Of a DNA stretch of 64,000 nucleotides, positions 18,988-26,571 are shown piece by piece. The stretch lies in the NCBI RefSeq assembly GCF_038958875.1, contig NZ_CP152407.1, positions 4,223,501 to 4,287,500 on the forward strand. Reading direction: 5' to 3'. The stretch comes from Acidovorax sp. FHTAMBA (GTDB lineage Bacteria; Pseudomonadota; Gammaproteobacteria; Burkholderiales; Burkholderiaceae_C). Under the pieces are notes generated by a model. The model was given only the letters and a program-made list of their open reading frames with translations. It was not told the DNA's origin and ran no database searches. Both the position numbers and the translations under genes were made by a program. The first letter of the stretch is position 1. Each line of letters begins with the position of its first letter.

Positions 18988-19034
18988 CACACCTGCCGAG
19001 GGGGCCGCGCCCCCGAAAAATATATAGAAAAAGT

Positions 19035-20401
19035 GGCTCTCTTCCGTTTCGGGTGGAACGCTACAGTTCAAATAAATCCCTTGACACCCGTTAAACAGGA
19101 GCCATCCCGATGCAAGAAGCACTGTTTTGTCAGGCATTGGGGCTGGCCGCCCCCTGGGCGGTAGAGCGTGTTGCACTGGACTTGGAGCGCAGCCGTATCG
19201 ACCTGTACGTGGTCTGGCAATCAGGCCATGCAACCTGCCCCGTTTGCGAAGCTGCCCAGCAGAAGCTGCATGACCACCGCCAGCGCAGCTGGCGGCATCT
19301 GGATTTCTTTCAGTTTGAAGCCTACGTGCACTGCGCGCTGCCTCGGGTGTCGTGTAGCGCCTGCGGATCTACTGCCCAGCTGAACGTGCCCTGGGCGCGA
19401 GAGGGCAGCCGCTTTACGCTCATGTTCGAGGCCTTGGCCCTCACGCTGGCCCGCGAGATGCCGGTGGCCGCGTGTGGGCGCATTCTGCGCTGCGCGGACA
19501 ACGCCTTGTGGCGCCAGATCGATGCCCATGTCAGCTTGGCACGGGCCAAGGAGAGCTATGCGGATGTGGCGGTCATTGGCATCGATGAGACCAGCTGCGC
19601 CAAAGGCCACAGCTACATCACCCTGGTGCACGACCTGCAGCGGGCGCGCCTGATCTACGCCACGCCCGGCAAGGATGCCAGCACGGTGCAAAGGTTTACC
19701 GAGGACTTCAAGAGCCACCAAGGTCAGACGCAGGCCATCCAGGTGGTGTGCATGGACATGTCCAAGGCCTTCATCGCAGGTGTTGGCCAGCACTTGCCCC
19801 AGGCGGCCATTGCCTTCGACGGATTCCATGTGGTGCAGATGGCCAACCGGGCAGTGGACGCTGTGCGGCGCGAAGAGGCCAGGGGCGAACGCTGGCTCAA
19901 GAAGACCCGCTGGTGCTGGCTCAAAGACAAAGCCAAGTGGACGGACAAAGAGCAGGCCAACATGGATTGGCTGCCCCACACCCGATTGAAGACCGCCAGG
20001 GCGTGGCGGATGAAGGAAGGGCTGCGCGATATCTACAGGGATTCACACGCAGATGCAGCTCGCAGTGCGCAGGCCCTCAAGAAATGGCTGCACTGGGCGC
20101 AACGCAGCCGCCTGCAGCCATTCAAGGAATTGGCCAAGACAATCAAGCAACACTGGGCAGGAATACTCAAAGCGTTTGATGCCTCCCATCTGCATACTGG
20201 CTATGTGGAGGCGGTGAACTCGCTACTGCAAGCGAGCAAGGCCAAGGCGCGTGGCTATGCAACCACCGAGCACTTCGTAGCCATGGCGTTCCTGATCGCT
20301 GGCAAGCTCACTCACTTGCCGGGCAATCCTTTGCAAAAGGCAAGGGCCTGACCATGGTCCCGGTGGGGGATGTGGGGTTCCACCCGAAACGGAAGAGAGC
20401 C
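19035..20401 (+). mobile_element. ISL3-family insertion sequence with 8-bp target duplication
   Basis: 1367 bp. The terminal inverted repeats are perfect over at least 24 bases (left begins GGCTCTCTTCCGTTTC, right ends with its complement). The flanks carry the direct repeat GAAAAAGT at 19027-19034 and 20402-20409, the 8-bp duplication typical of ISL3. Joining the flanks restores a normal copy of the dispersed palindromic repeat (AAAAAGTGCCTGTAGCGC), so the IS entered at its edge. Intact ends, duplication and transposase suggest a recent insertion. Confidence 0.95.
19110..20351 (+). CDS. ISL3-family transposase
   Basis: A 413-residue transposase. An N-terminal zinc-binding section (CPVCEAAQ … SCSACGS) and helix-turn-helix precede the DDE core (VIGIDETSCAKGHSYITLV; second Asp in VCMDMSKAF; IAFDGFHVVQ). 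C-terminal EAVNSLLQASKAKARGY supplies the family's conserved Glu. No frameshift is visible. It fills the element between the inverted repeats. Confidence 0.93.
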   Translation: MQEALFCQALGLAAPWAVERVALDLERSRIDLYVVWQSGHATCPVCEAAQQKLHDHRQRSWRHLDFFQFEAYVHCALPRVSCSACGSTAQLNVPWAREGSRFTLMFEALALTLAREMPVAACGRILRCADNALWRQIDAHVSLARAKESYADVAVIGIDETSCAKGHSYITLVHDLQRARLIYATPGKDASTVQRFTEDFKSHQGQTQAIQVVCMDMSKAFIAGVGQHLPQAAIAFDGFHVVQMANRAVDAVRREEARGERWLKKTRWCWLKDKAKWTDKEQANMDWLPHTRLKTARAWRMKEGLRDIYRDSHADAARSAQALKKWLHWAQRSRLQPFKELAKTIKQHWAGILKAFDASHLHTGYVEAVNSLLQASKAKARGYATTEHFVAMAFLIAGKLTHLPGNPLQKARA

Positions 20402-20403
20402 GA

Positions 20404-20460
20404 AAAAGTGCCTGTAGCGCTTATCCAGCAAGCGCGAACAGCTATATTTTTAGCAGCAAC
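20404..20460 (+). repeat. Dispersed palindromic repeat, copy b (ISL3 target)
   Basis: Contains TAGCGCTTATCCAGCAAGCG then CGAACAGCTATA. The ISL3 element inserted at its left edge; the 8-bp duplication is part of the repeat lead-in (AAAAAGTGCCTG). Confidence 0.85.
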
Positions 20461-20472
20461 TTGAAGCGCTGT

Positions 20473-21252
20473 TCAAGCCGGCCAGCCCACCCGCACCGTA
20501 CAGCCCCCGCCCGGCACCGCGGTGGCACGGATCTGCGCCCCATGGCGCTGCGCAATCGCGCGGCACAGCGCCAGGCCGGTGCCCACACCGTCAAACTCGG
20601 TCTCTCGGTGCAGGCGCTGGAACACGCCGAACAGGCTACCCGCGCGCGCCGGGTCAAAACCCACGCCGTTGTCCTGCACGGTAAAGGCGATCTGCCCCGC
20701 AGGTGCCGCATCGGCCTGCACCGTGATGCACGCCTGCGCCACCGGCCGGGTGAACTTGAGGGCATTGCCCAGCAGTTGCACCAGCAGCTCCTGCAGCAGT
20801 GTGGGGTCGGCCTGCAGCGTGGGCAGGTCTGACGCAATGCGCCACTCCACGCCCCGCCCGGCCTCGGCAGCGGCCAGCGCGGCGCGCGCCTGCACAACGG
20901 CGTCGGCCAGCGGCACGGCCTGCAGATGCAGCGGCGTGCGGCTGGCGCGCACCAGGGCCTGCAGGCCGTCGATCATGAGCCCCATGCGCCGGGCCGACTG
21001 GTCCATGGTGGCCAGAAAACCCAGCGCCTCCTGCACCTCGGCGCCCTGCGCCACCTCGGGCGGCAAGTCGCCCAGCACCTCGCGCACCAGCGTGCCGTAC
21101 GACGTGACGTGCCGCAGCGGCGCGCGCAGGTCGTGCGACACGGCGCGCAAGAACTCCTCCTGCGCAGCGGCCATGTCGGCCACCTGCTGCTGGCTGCGGG
21201 CCAGCTCGGCGCGCAGTTGCTCGACCTCGGCAGGGCTTGCGGGCTGCGTCAT
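20473..21252 (-). CDS. Soluble sensor histidine kinase (HisKA plus HATPase_c), orphan
   Basis: 259 residues from ATG 21252, which lies eight bases after the glmU stop. A short coiled-coil N-terminus (EVEQLRAELARSQQQVADM) leads to the H-box AVSHDLRAPLRHV with phospho-acceptor His40, then the N-box (LLGNALKF), G1 (DNGVGFD) and G2 (GVGTGLAL). There are no membrane helices and no PAS or GAF domain. No response regulator is nearby. The frame is open upstream into glmU, but the ATG at 21252 is the natural start. It resembles phytochrome-type kinase cores lacking their sensor. Confidence 0.82.
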   Translation of the reverse strand: MTQPASPAEVEQLRAELARSQQQVADMAAAQEEFLRAVSHDLRAPLRHVTSYGTLVREVLGDLPPEVAQGAEVQEALGFLATMDQSARRMGLMIDGLQALVRASRTPLHLQAVPLADAVVQARAALAAAEAGRGVEWRIASDLPTLQADPTLLQELLVQLLGNALKFTRPVAQACITVQADAAPAGQIAFTVQDNGVGFDPARAGSLFGVFQRLHRETEFDGVGTGLALCRAIAQRHGAQIRATAVPGGGCTVRVGWPA

Positions 21253-21259
21253 GGCTGCA

Positions 21260-22690
21260 TCACGCCTTGGGCAACTTGGCAGGGCGGTGCCAGTTTTCTT
21301 TGGTGATCTGCTTGCCCCGCGCCACGCTGAGCGCACCGGGCGGCGTGCTCTTGCTGATGGTGCTGCCACCACCCACCGTGCCGCCTGCACCAATGGTCAC
21401 GGGCGCCACCAGCACGCAGTTGCTGCCGATGTGCACGTCGGCCTCGATCACGGTGCGGTGCTTGTTGGCGCCGTCGTAGTTGGCGGTGATGCTGCCTGCG
21501 CCGTAGTTCACGCGCTCGCCCACCGTGGCATCGCCCAGGTAGGCCAGGTGGTTGGCCTTGGCGCCGTCAGCCAGGGTGGAATTTTTCACTTCCACAAAGT
21601 TGCCGATGTGCACCTCGCGGCCCAGTTGCGCGCCGGGGCGCAGGCGGGCAAAGGGGCCGATCAGCGCGCCCTCGCCCACGGTGGCTCCCGCCTTTTCGCC
21701 GTCGATGTGCGTGAAGGGGTGGATCACGGCGCCGGGCGCGATGCGCGCGTTGGCAATGCAGCAGTTGGCGCCGATGGTGACGCCCTCGCCCAGCTCCACG
21801 CGGCCAGTGAAAACGCAGTTCACGTCGATCTCCACGTCCTGCCCGCACACCAGTTCGCCGCGCACGCCGGTGCGGGTGTCGTCGCGCACATCAAAGCGCG
21901 CCGGGTCGGCCAGGCGCACGCCCTGCTCCATCAGGCTGCGCGCTGTGCGCAGCTGGTGCGCGCGCTCCAGCTCGGCCAGCTGCAGCGGGCTGTTGACGCC
22001 CGCCACCTGCAGCGCATCGGTGATGCGGTGGGCCACCACGGGCACGCCGCCCTGCACGGCCATGGCGACGATGTCGGTCAGGTAGTACTCGCCCTGGGCG
22101 TTGTGGTTGGTCAGCCGCGCCAGCCAGGGCGTGAGCAGGCGCGCGGGCACGGCCATGATGCCGCTGTAGACCTCGGTGATGGCGCGCTGGGCGTCGGTGG
22201 CGTCCTTGTGTTCGACGATGCCTTGCACGGCGCCGTCGGCATTGCGCACGATGCGGCCGTAGCCGGTGGGGTCGGGCAGGGTCACCGTCAGCAGGGCCAG
22301 CTTGCCACCTTCGCCGGCAGCCACCAGGGCGCGCAGCGTGTCGGCCTGGGTCAGCGGCACATCGCCCGACAGCACCACCACCGTGCCATCTTCGCGCAGG
22401 TGCGGCACAGCCTGCTGCACGGCGTGGCCGGTGCCCAGTTGCGGCTCCTGCCGGGCAAATTTCAGGTCAAAACCGGCTCCAGCGCTTGCTGCACCTGCGC
22501 AAGCAGCTTCTACTTCTGTAGCACCGTGGCCCGTGATGACGATGGCGCTGCGCGCCTGCAGGTGCGCCGCCTGGTCCAGCACATGGTGCAGCAGCGGGCG
22601 CCCGGCCAGGCGCTGCAGCACTTTGGGGATGCGGCTTTTCATGCGCGTGCCCTTGCCGGCCGCCATGATGAGGATGTCGAGTGAGGTCAT
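21260..22690 (-). CDS. glmU: Bifunctional N-acetylglucosamine-1-phosphate uridyltransferase / glucosamine-1-phosphate acetyltransferase
   Basis: 476 residues making UDP-GlcNAc from glucosamine-1-phosphate, acetyl-CoA and UTP. The N-terminal pyrophosphorylase opens LDILIMAAGKGTRMKS, QLGTGHAVQQA binds the uridine, and the C-terminal left-handed beta helix has the usual hexapeptides (IGPFARLRPGA, NFVEVKNS, NYDGANKHRT). ATG at 22690 is chosen over an open extension to 22735. Around residues 55-75 (AACAGAASAGAG) a copy of the dispersed palindromic repeat is read in frame, adding roughly ten residues to a surface region. Confidence 0.95.
   Translation of the reverse strand: MTSLDILIMAAGKGTRMKSRIPKVLQRLAGRPLLHHVLDQAAHLQARSAIVITGHGATEVEAACAGAASAGAGFDLKFARQEPQLGTGHAVQQAVPHLREDGTVVVLSGDVPLTQADTLRALVAAGEGGKLALLTVTLPDPTGYGRIVRNADGAVQGIVEHKDATDAQRAITEVYSGIMAVPARLLTPWLARLTNHNAQGEYYLTDIVAMAVQGGVPVVAHRITDALQVAGVNSPLQLAELERAHQLRTARSLMEQGVRLADPARFDVRDDTRTGVRGELVCGQDVEIDVNCVFTGRVELGEGVTIGANCCIANARIAPGAVIHPFTHIDGEKAGATVGEGALIGPFARLRPGAQLGREVHIGNFVEVKNSTLADGAKANHLAYLGDATVGERVNYGAGSITANYDGANKHRTVIEADVHIGSNCVLVAPVTIGAGGTVGGGSTISKSTPPGALSVARGKQITKENWHRPAKLPKA
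22467..22522 (+). repeat. Dispersed palindromic repeat, copy c (inside glmU)
   Basis: CCAGCGCTTGCTGCACC then TGCGCAAGCAGCTTCTA, lying fully inside the glmU coding region and read in frame on the minus strand. The palindromic arms are partly degraded. Confidence 0.65.
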
Positions 22691-22776
22691 GAAAATGAGG
22701 GTTGGGGTGCGCAACAAAGCCCGGCGCGCGGGCATGGAGAGGATTATGGGCTTGCGCCCGCAGGGTGCAAGACGCT

Positions 22777-22839
22777 ATTCAAACCATAGCTGCTAGCGCT
22801 TGATCCATAAGCGCTGGGGCTCAGTTAGCCCATATTTCT
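22777..22839 (-). repeat. Dispersed palindromic repeat, copy d
   Basis: Reads CATAGCTGCTAGCGCTTGAT then CCATAAGCGCT; reverse orientation of copies a-c. Intergenic between glmU and the Fnr-like gene. Confidence 0.85.
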
Positions 22840-22854
22840 ACCGCCACCGCGCGG

Positions 22855-23610
22855 CTACAGCAGCGGCATGAGCCGGGGCGGTGTGTCGTAGTACTCGGCA
22901 ATGCGCGCCAGCGCGCGCGTGTTCAGCAGGCGCAGGCGCCCGTTCTTGAGCTCGTGCAGACCCAGCAGGGCCAGGCGCCGCAGCGTCTTGTTGGTGTGCA
23001 CCAGCGACAACCCCAGCGCATCGGCAATGTGCTGCTGGTTGAGCGGGAACGCCACCGCGCCGTCCTCCACCAGCCCGATGCGGTCGAGCCGGCGGTACAG
23101 GTGCATGAGCAGCATGGCCACGCGCTCGGTGGCGTTGCGGCGGCCGGTGGTGAGCAGGTTTTCGTCCAGGTGGCCTTCCTCGTGCGCCGCCAGCCAGGTG
23201 ATGTCGTAGCCCAGGCGCGGGTGCTCGCGAAACAGCGCCCACAGGCTGTCGTTTTCAAACACGCACAGCGAGCAGTCCGTCAGCGCCTCGATGCCGTGGG
23301 TGGACACCTCGCCAAACTCCTGCTGCAGCCCCACCAGATCGCCGGGCAGCAGAAAATTCAGGATCTGGCGGCGCCCGTCGCTCAGCGTCTTGTAACGGAA
23401 TGCCCAGCCTGAATACAGGGTGAAGAGTTTGGCGTTGGGCTCGCTCTCGCGCACCAGCGCACCCCCGGCCTGCACGGCCATCGTGTCTTTGCGAAAACCC
23501 TCGATGAACGCCAGAACCTCGGGCTTCACGGGCGTGAAGGCGCCGGTTTTTCTGAGCCTGCACGCATCGCAGGATGGCGGGCAGGTGTGGGGCGGCAAAG
23601 TGGCGTTCAT
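22855..23610 (-). CDS. Crp/Fnr-family transcriptional regulator
   Basis: 251 residues: cyclic nucleotide-binding-like beta-roll (residues about 35-150), dimer helix, and a C-terminal winged helix-turn-helix (QQHIADALGLSLVHTNKTLRRL). The N-terminus carries three cysteines in TCPPSCDACRLRK, and another pair is in TDCSLCVFE; this could bind an iron-sulfur cluster as in Fnr, but the spacing differs from E. coli Fnr and is not proof. ATG 23610 chosen over an open extension to 23745. It is divergent from the BLUF gene, with 137 bases between starts. Confidence 0.86.
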   Translation of the reverse strand: MNATLPPHTCPPSCDACRLRKTGAFTPVKPEVLAFIEGFRKDTMAVQAGGALVRESEPNAKLFTLYSGWAFRYKTLSDGRRQILNFLLPGDLVGLQQEFGEVSTHGIEALTDCSLCVFENDSLWALFREHPRLGYDITWLAAHEEGHLDENLLTTGRRNATERVAMLLMHLYRRLDRIGLVEDGAVAFPLNQQHIADALGLSLVHTNKTLRRLALLGLHELKNGRLRLLNTRALARIAEYYDTPPRLMPLL

Positions 23611-23747
23611 GGTGCGCGATTCTAGGCACGCAAGCGCCTTGCTCACATCTGGTAACAACATTGCAGCGCCAGTGCGGGCACGATGGCGGGCCGTATGTCT
23701 TTTGACATTGCGCAACCCCTGTGGGCCCCCTACATTGGGCCGCACCT

Positions 23748-24146
23748 ATGAAAATTTGCACTGCCCTGTATGAGGTTCTCTATGTGAGCACCCTCGCGCC
23801 CGACCAGCCCCTGAGCGTGGTGGCCGAGATTGCCGGGCGCGCGCGCCAGGTGAACGCGGAGCTGGATGTGACAGGACTGCTGATTTTCGACGGCCAGCGC
23901 TTTTGCCAGCAACTCGAAGGCCCGCAAAAGGCCGTGCTCAAGCTCATTGAGCGCATCCGCAACGACCCGCGCCATATCAACGTCGAAGTCATCCACCACG
24001 GCCCGCTGGCGGGGCGGCGGTTTCAACAGTTCAGCCTGGCCTTCAGCACCGTGGAAGACGTGGATGCGCTGGCGCGCATGGAGCAGTTGGACGGCGATGC
24101 GGCCATTGCCGCGTTCGAGACCGTGCGGGGCGAGCTGATGCTCTGA
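23748..24146 (+). CDS. BLUF-domain blue-light photoreceptor (single domain)
   Basis: 132 residues forming one BLUF domain, which binds FAD and signals through a light-induced hydrogen-bond switch. The conserved Tyr in VLYVST, the Asn in RQVNAELDVTGLL, and the Gln of FCQQLEGP are all present; RIRNDPRHINVEV and RRFQQFSLAF complete the fold. The Trp/Met site near the last strand reads FSLAFS, lacking Trp. There is no output domain, so it should act through a partner protein. An in-frame GTG/ATG upstream at 23721 is less likely than ATG 23748. Confidence 0.85.
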   Translation: MKICTALYEVLYVSTLAPDQPLSVVAEIAGRARQVNAELDVTGLLIFDGQRFCQQLEGPQKAVLKLIERIRNDPRHINVEVIHHGPLAGRRFQQFSLAFSTVEDVDALARMEQLDGDAAIAAFETVRGELML

Positions 24147-24210
24147 CCTGGCTGATCGGGGTGCTGTGCGAGGACTCACGCCAGCCACCTGGCGCACCCG
24201 TCCACTCACT

Positions 24211-24270
24211 ATCAAAAAAATAGCTGCTCGCGCTTGATGGTAGAGCGCTAGCAGCCATTTTGACTAAAAA
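24211..24270 (-). repeat. Dispersed palindromic repeat, copy e
   Basis: ATAGCTGCTCGCGCTTGATG then GTAGAGCGCTAGCAGCC, reverse orientation, between the BLUF and DUF2917 genes. Confidence 0.85.
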
Positions 24271-24316
24271 TACTGTCCCCATCGGGGTGGCCGGGCCGGC
24301 CCCCCGCCCGCCCAGG

Positions 24317-24694
24317 TCAGGCGCAGCAGGCGTCGCCCCAGGCGGGTGCGCCGTTGCCCACGGACGCGCGGCGCCACCACGATGCAGGGCGGGCACCGGC
24401 GGCATCGCCGTCCACCCAGCGGTATTGCAGGCGGCGGCCGCCCAGGGGCTCGACCACCACCGATTGGCCTGCAGCCACCGGCACCGACTGACCGGCGCAC
24501 AGGATGAGGTCATCGCGCTCGCCGTTGCCCAGCGTGACCCAGGCCTGGCCCTCGGCCACACGCAGCACCATGGCCGCCTTGGGCACCAGGGTCGCCGCAG
24601 CGCCTGCCGCGACGGTGCCGGTGGCGCTGGAAGATGCACCCAAAGCGCGGGAAGGCGCGAAGGAAAACAGTGGGAAAGTGTGAGTGGTTGTCAT
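24317..24694 (-). CDS. DUF2917-family protein (first copy)
   Basis: 125 residues. The centre (LRVAEGQAWVTLGNGERDDL then LCAGQSVPVAAGQSVVVEPL) is the small cupin-like DUF2917 unit. Function is unknown for the family. ATG 24694 follows a GGAG-like site (GGAGTTCACC in the sense strand) and is chosen over an extension to 24775. The next gene upstream on the same strand is a second DUF2917 gene. No signal peptide or membrane helix seen. Confidence 0.7.
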   Translation of the reverse strand: MTTTHTFPLFSFAPSRALGASSSATGTVAAGAAATLVPKAAMVLRVAEGQAWVTLGNGERDDLILCAGQSVPVAAGQSVVVEPLGGRRLQYRWVDGDAAGARPASWWRRASVGNGAPAWGDACCA

Positions 24695-24799
24695 GGTGAA
24701 CTCCGGGTAAACCCTAATAAGACCGTATGGTGCGCGGGTTGCAGAACAACGTCCAATGAAAAGCACGGCACCCATTGATGCCTTTTCTGCATGACAGCC

Positions 24800-25342
24800 T
24801 CAAACAGGCCTGCGATGCAGGGGTGCTGCTATCCGATAGAGAGCAAAACGCACGGCACCGGCCGCCAGTCGCCCGCCCGCGCCGGCCACATCCAGCGCTG
24901 CCGATCCCACGGCCCGCCCGCCCAGGCCCAGCGCCCGGAGCAGGTCCCGCAGAGGCTGTACCACGCCGCATTCCCAGTCGCAGGCCGCAGTGCGGGTGAC
25001 GCAGGTGGCGGGCAGGCTGGCCGGCGGCACATCCCAGCGGAACGCCATGGCGTCGGCACGCCCGGGCGGGCTCCAGGCCTCCAGCACCACATGCTGCCCG
25101 GGCGCAATGGCCAGCTCGTCGCCAGCGCGCAGCACGTGGTCCACCCCGGTGCCCGGGCATCCCGCACCGGGGCCTTGCACCGTCACCCAGGCCCGCCCGC
25201 AGGCAATGGCGAGCACGCCCGACGCGGCCGGGTGCAGCGACAGGGCACGGCCCGCGCCCAGCGTCCAGCTGCCGGCCGCAGATCGGCCAGCGCTGGAGGC
25301 GGGCACGGATTGTTGCGATTCCAGAACGGGGCGGTGCGACAT
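24800..25342 (-). CDS. DUF2917-family protein (second copy, longer)
   Basis: 180 residues with the same DUF2917 core (LAIACGRAWVTVQGPGAG then LRAGDELAIAPGQHVVLEAW) and an extra C-terminal Ala/Gly/Arg-rich section. It lies upstream of and in tandem with the other copy and is divergent from a LysR gene 134 bases away. That arrangement suggests the LysR protein controls the pair; this is inference. Function unknown. Confidence 0.68.
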   Translation of the reverse strand: MSHRPVLESQQSVPASSAGRSAAGSWTLGAGRALSLHPAASGVLAIACGRAWVTVQGPGAGCPGTGVDHVLRAGDELAIAPGQHVVLEAWSPPGRADAMAFRWDVPPASLPATCVTRTAACDWECGVVQPLRDLLRALGLGGRAVGSAALDVAGAGGRLAAGAVRFALYRIAAPLHRRPV

Positions 25343-25476
25343 GACGGGCTCCTTGGCGTGGTTGAAAGCGAGTACGGTGAATGAATGGTGCCGTTTGCGC
25401 CACACACAGTCCAATGAAAACGCGCTACGCTATTCATTCCGTCAACGCATGAATCACGCTCAGCAGGAATGCCGCC

Positions 25477-26478
25477 ATGACCTCTGCCGAATACTCCCCC
25501 GCCGTCTTGCGCACCCGGCCCGTGGCCACCGGCCACTGGCGTGCCTTTCTGGCCGTGGCCAAGCACCTGAACTTTCGCGCCGCCGCCGATGAGCTGGCGC
25601 TGACGCAATCTGCCGTGAGCCGCCAGATCCAGGCGCTGGAAGAAGAAGTGGGCGTGCCCCTGTTTTTGCGCCACACCCGCGCGGTGGAGCTGACGAGCGC
25701 GGGCGCGCAGTTGCAGCGCGCCGTGGGTCCGGCGCTGGAGCGCATGGACGCCGCCGTGCGCCTGGTGCGCCAGACGGCCGGGCGCCGCAGCGTGGCCATT
25801 ACCACCTGGGCCAGTTTTGCGTCGATGTGGCTGATCCCGCGCATGGAGGAGTTCCAGCGCGACAACCCGGGCATCGACATCCGCATTGATGCAAGCGACG
25901 CGCAGGTCGATCTGGACACCTCGGACGTGGACCTGGCCCTGCGCTACGCCATGCCGGGCGGCGCCACCCAGGGGGGCGTGCGCCTGTTTGGCGAGCAACT
26001 GGCCGTGGTGGCCAGCCCCTGGCTGCTCAAGAGCGGCAAGCCGCTGCGCACCCCGGCCGATGTGGCGCAGTTCACCCTGATCGAGGCCGGCGACGCCCAC
26101 CGCACGCACTATCTGGAGTACCTGAGCTGGCGCCGCTGGTTCGACAGCCGCGACCTGGCCAAGCTGCAGCCCCAGCGCTGGCTGTACTTCAACTACGCCC
26201 ACCAGATCGTGCAGGCCGCGCTGGCCGGCCAGGGCCTGGCACTGGCGCGCATGCCACTGATTGCCGATGCCCTGGCGGCAGGCGACCTGGTGGAGGTGCT
26301 GCCCGGCCACCGCATCGACTCGCCCCTGGCCTACTGGCTCATGGTGGGGCCGCGCAGCGCGCAACGGCCGGAGATCAAGGCGTTTTGCGCCTGGTTGCAG
26401 GTGCAGGCCGAGGCCACCCGCCAGGCGATTGGCGATGTGCCCGATCCGGATTTGAACGACAACCTGGACGGCGCATGA
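25477..26478 (+). CDS. LysR-family transcriptional regulator (GcvA-like)
   Basis: 333 residues: N-terminal helix-turn-helix (LNFRAAADELALTQSAVSRQ, about residues 31-50) and a periplasmic-binding-protein-like effector domain with the GcvA-type signature (SFASMWLIPRMEEFQRDNPGIDIRI-like opening). It is divergent from two DUF2917 genes, its likely targets. A hairpin follows the stop directly. Confidence 0.88.
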   Translation: MTSAEYSPAVLRTRPVATGHWRAFLAVAKHLNFRAAADELALTQSAVSRQIQALEEEVGVPLFLRHTRAVELTSAGAQLQRAVGPALERMDAAVRLVRQTAGRRSVAITTWASFASMWLIPRMEEFQRDNPGIDIRIDASDAQVDLDTSDVDLALRYAMPGGATQGGVRLFGEQLAVVASPWLLKSGKPLRTPADVAQFTLIEAGDAHRTHYLEYLSWRRWFDSRDLAKLQPQRWLYFNYAHQIVQAALAGQGLALARMPLIADALAAGDLVEVLPGHRIDSPLAYWLMVGPRSAQRPEIKAFCAWLQVQAEATRQAIGDVPDPDLNDNLDGA

Positions 26479-26480
26479 AA

Positions 26481-26511
26481 AAAGCGCTGGACCCCAAGGC
26501 CTCAGCGCTTT
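26481..26511 (-). terminator. Hairpin terminator between lysR and tyrS (best on minus strand)
   Basis: AAAGCGCTG at 26481-26489 pairs with CAGCGCTTT at 26503-26511. On the minus strand the stem is followed by a run of T, as for a Rho-independent terminator of tyrS; on the plus strand it directly follows the lysR stop and may serve both. Confidence 0.65.
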
Positions 26512-26571
26512 CAAATTGATAGCTGCCAGCGCTTATCCATCAAGCGGTAGCGGCCAATTTCATATCAAAAT
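26511..26571 (-). repeat. Dispersed palindromic repeat, copy f
   Basis: GATAGCTGCCAGCGCTTATC then CATCAAGCGGTAGCGGCC, reverse orientation, between the lysR/tyrS terminator and the tyrS stop. Confidence 0.85.

Noticed and set aside
18990..19020. GC-rich hairpin after the diguanylate cyclase gene as a terminator
   Set aside because: The stem is followed by A-rich, not T-rich, sequence on the plus strand, and the T-run precedes the stem on the minus strand.
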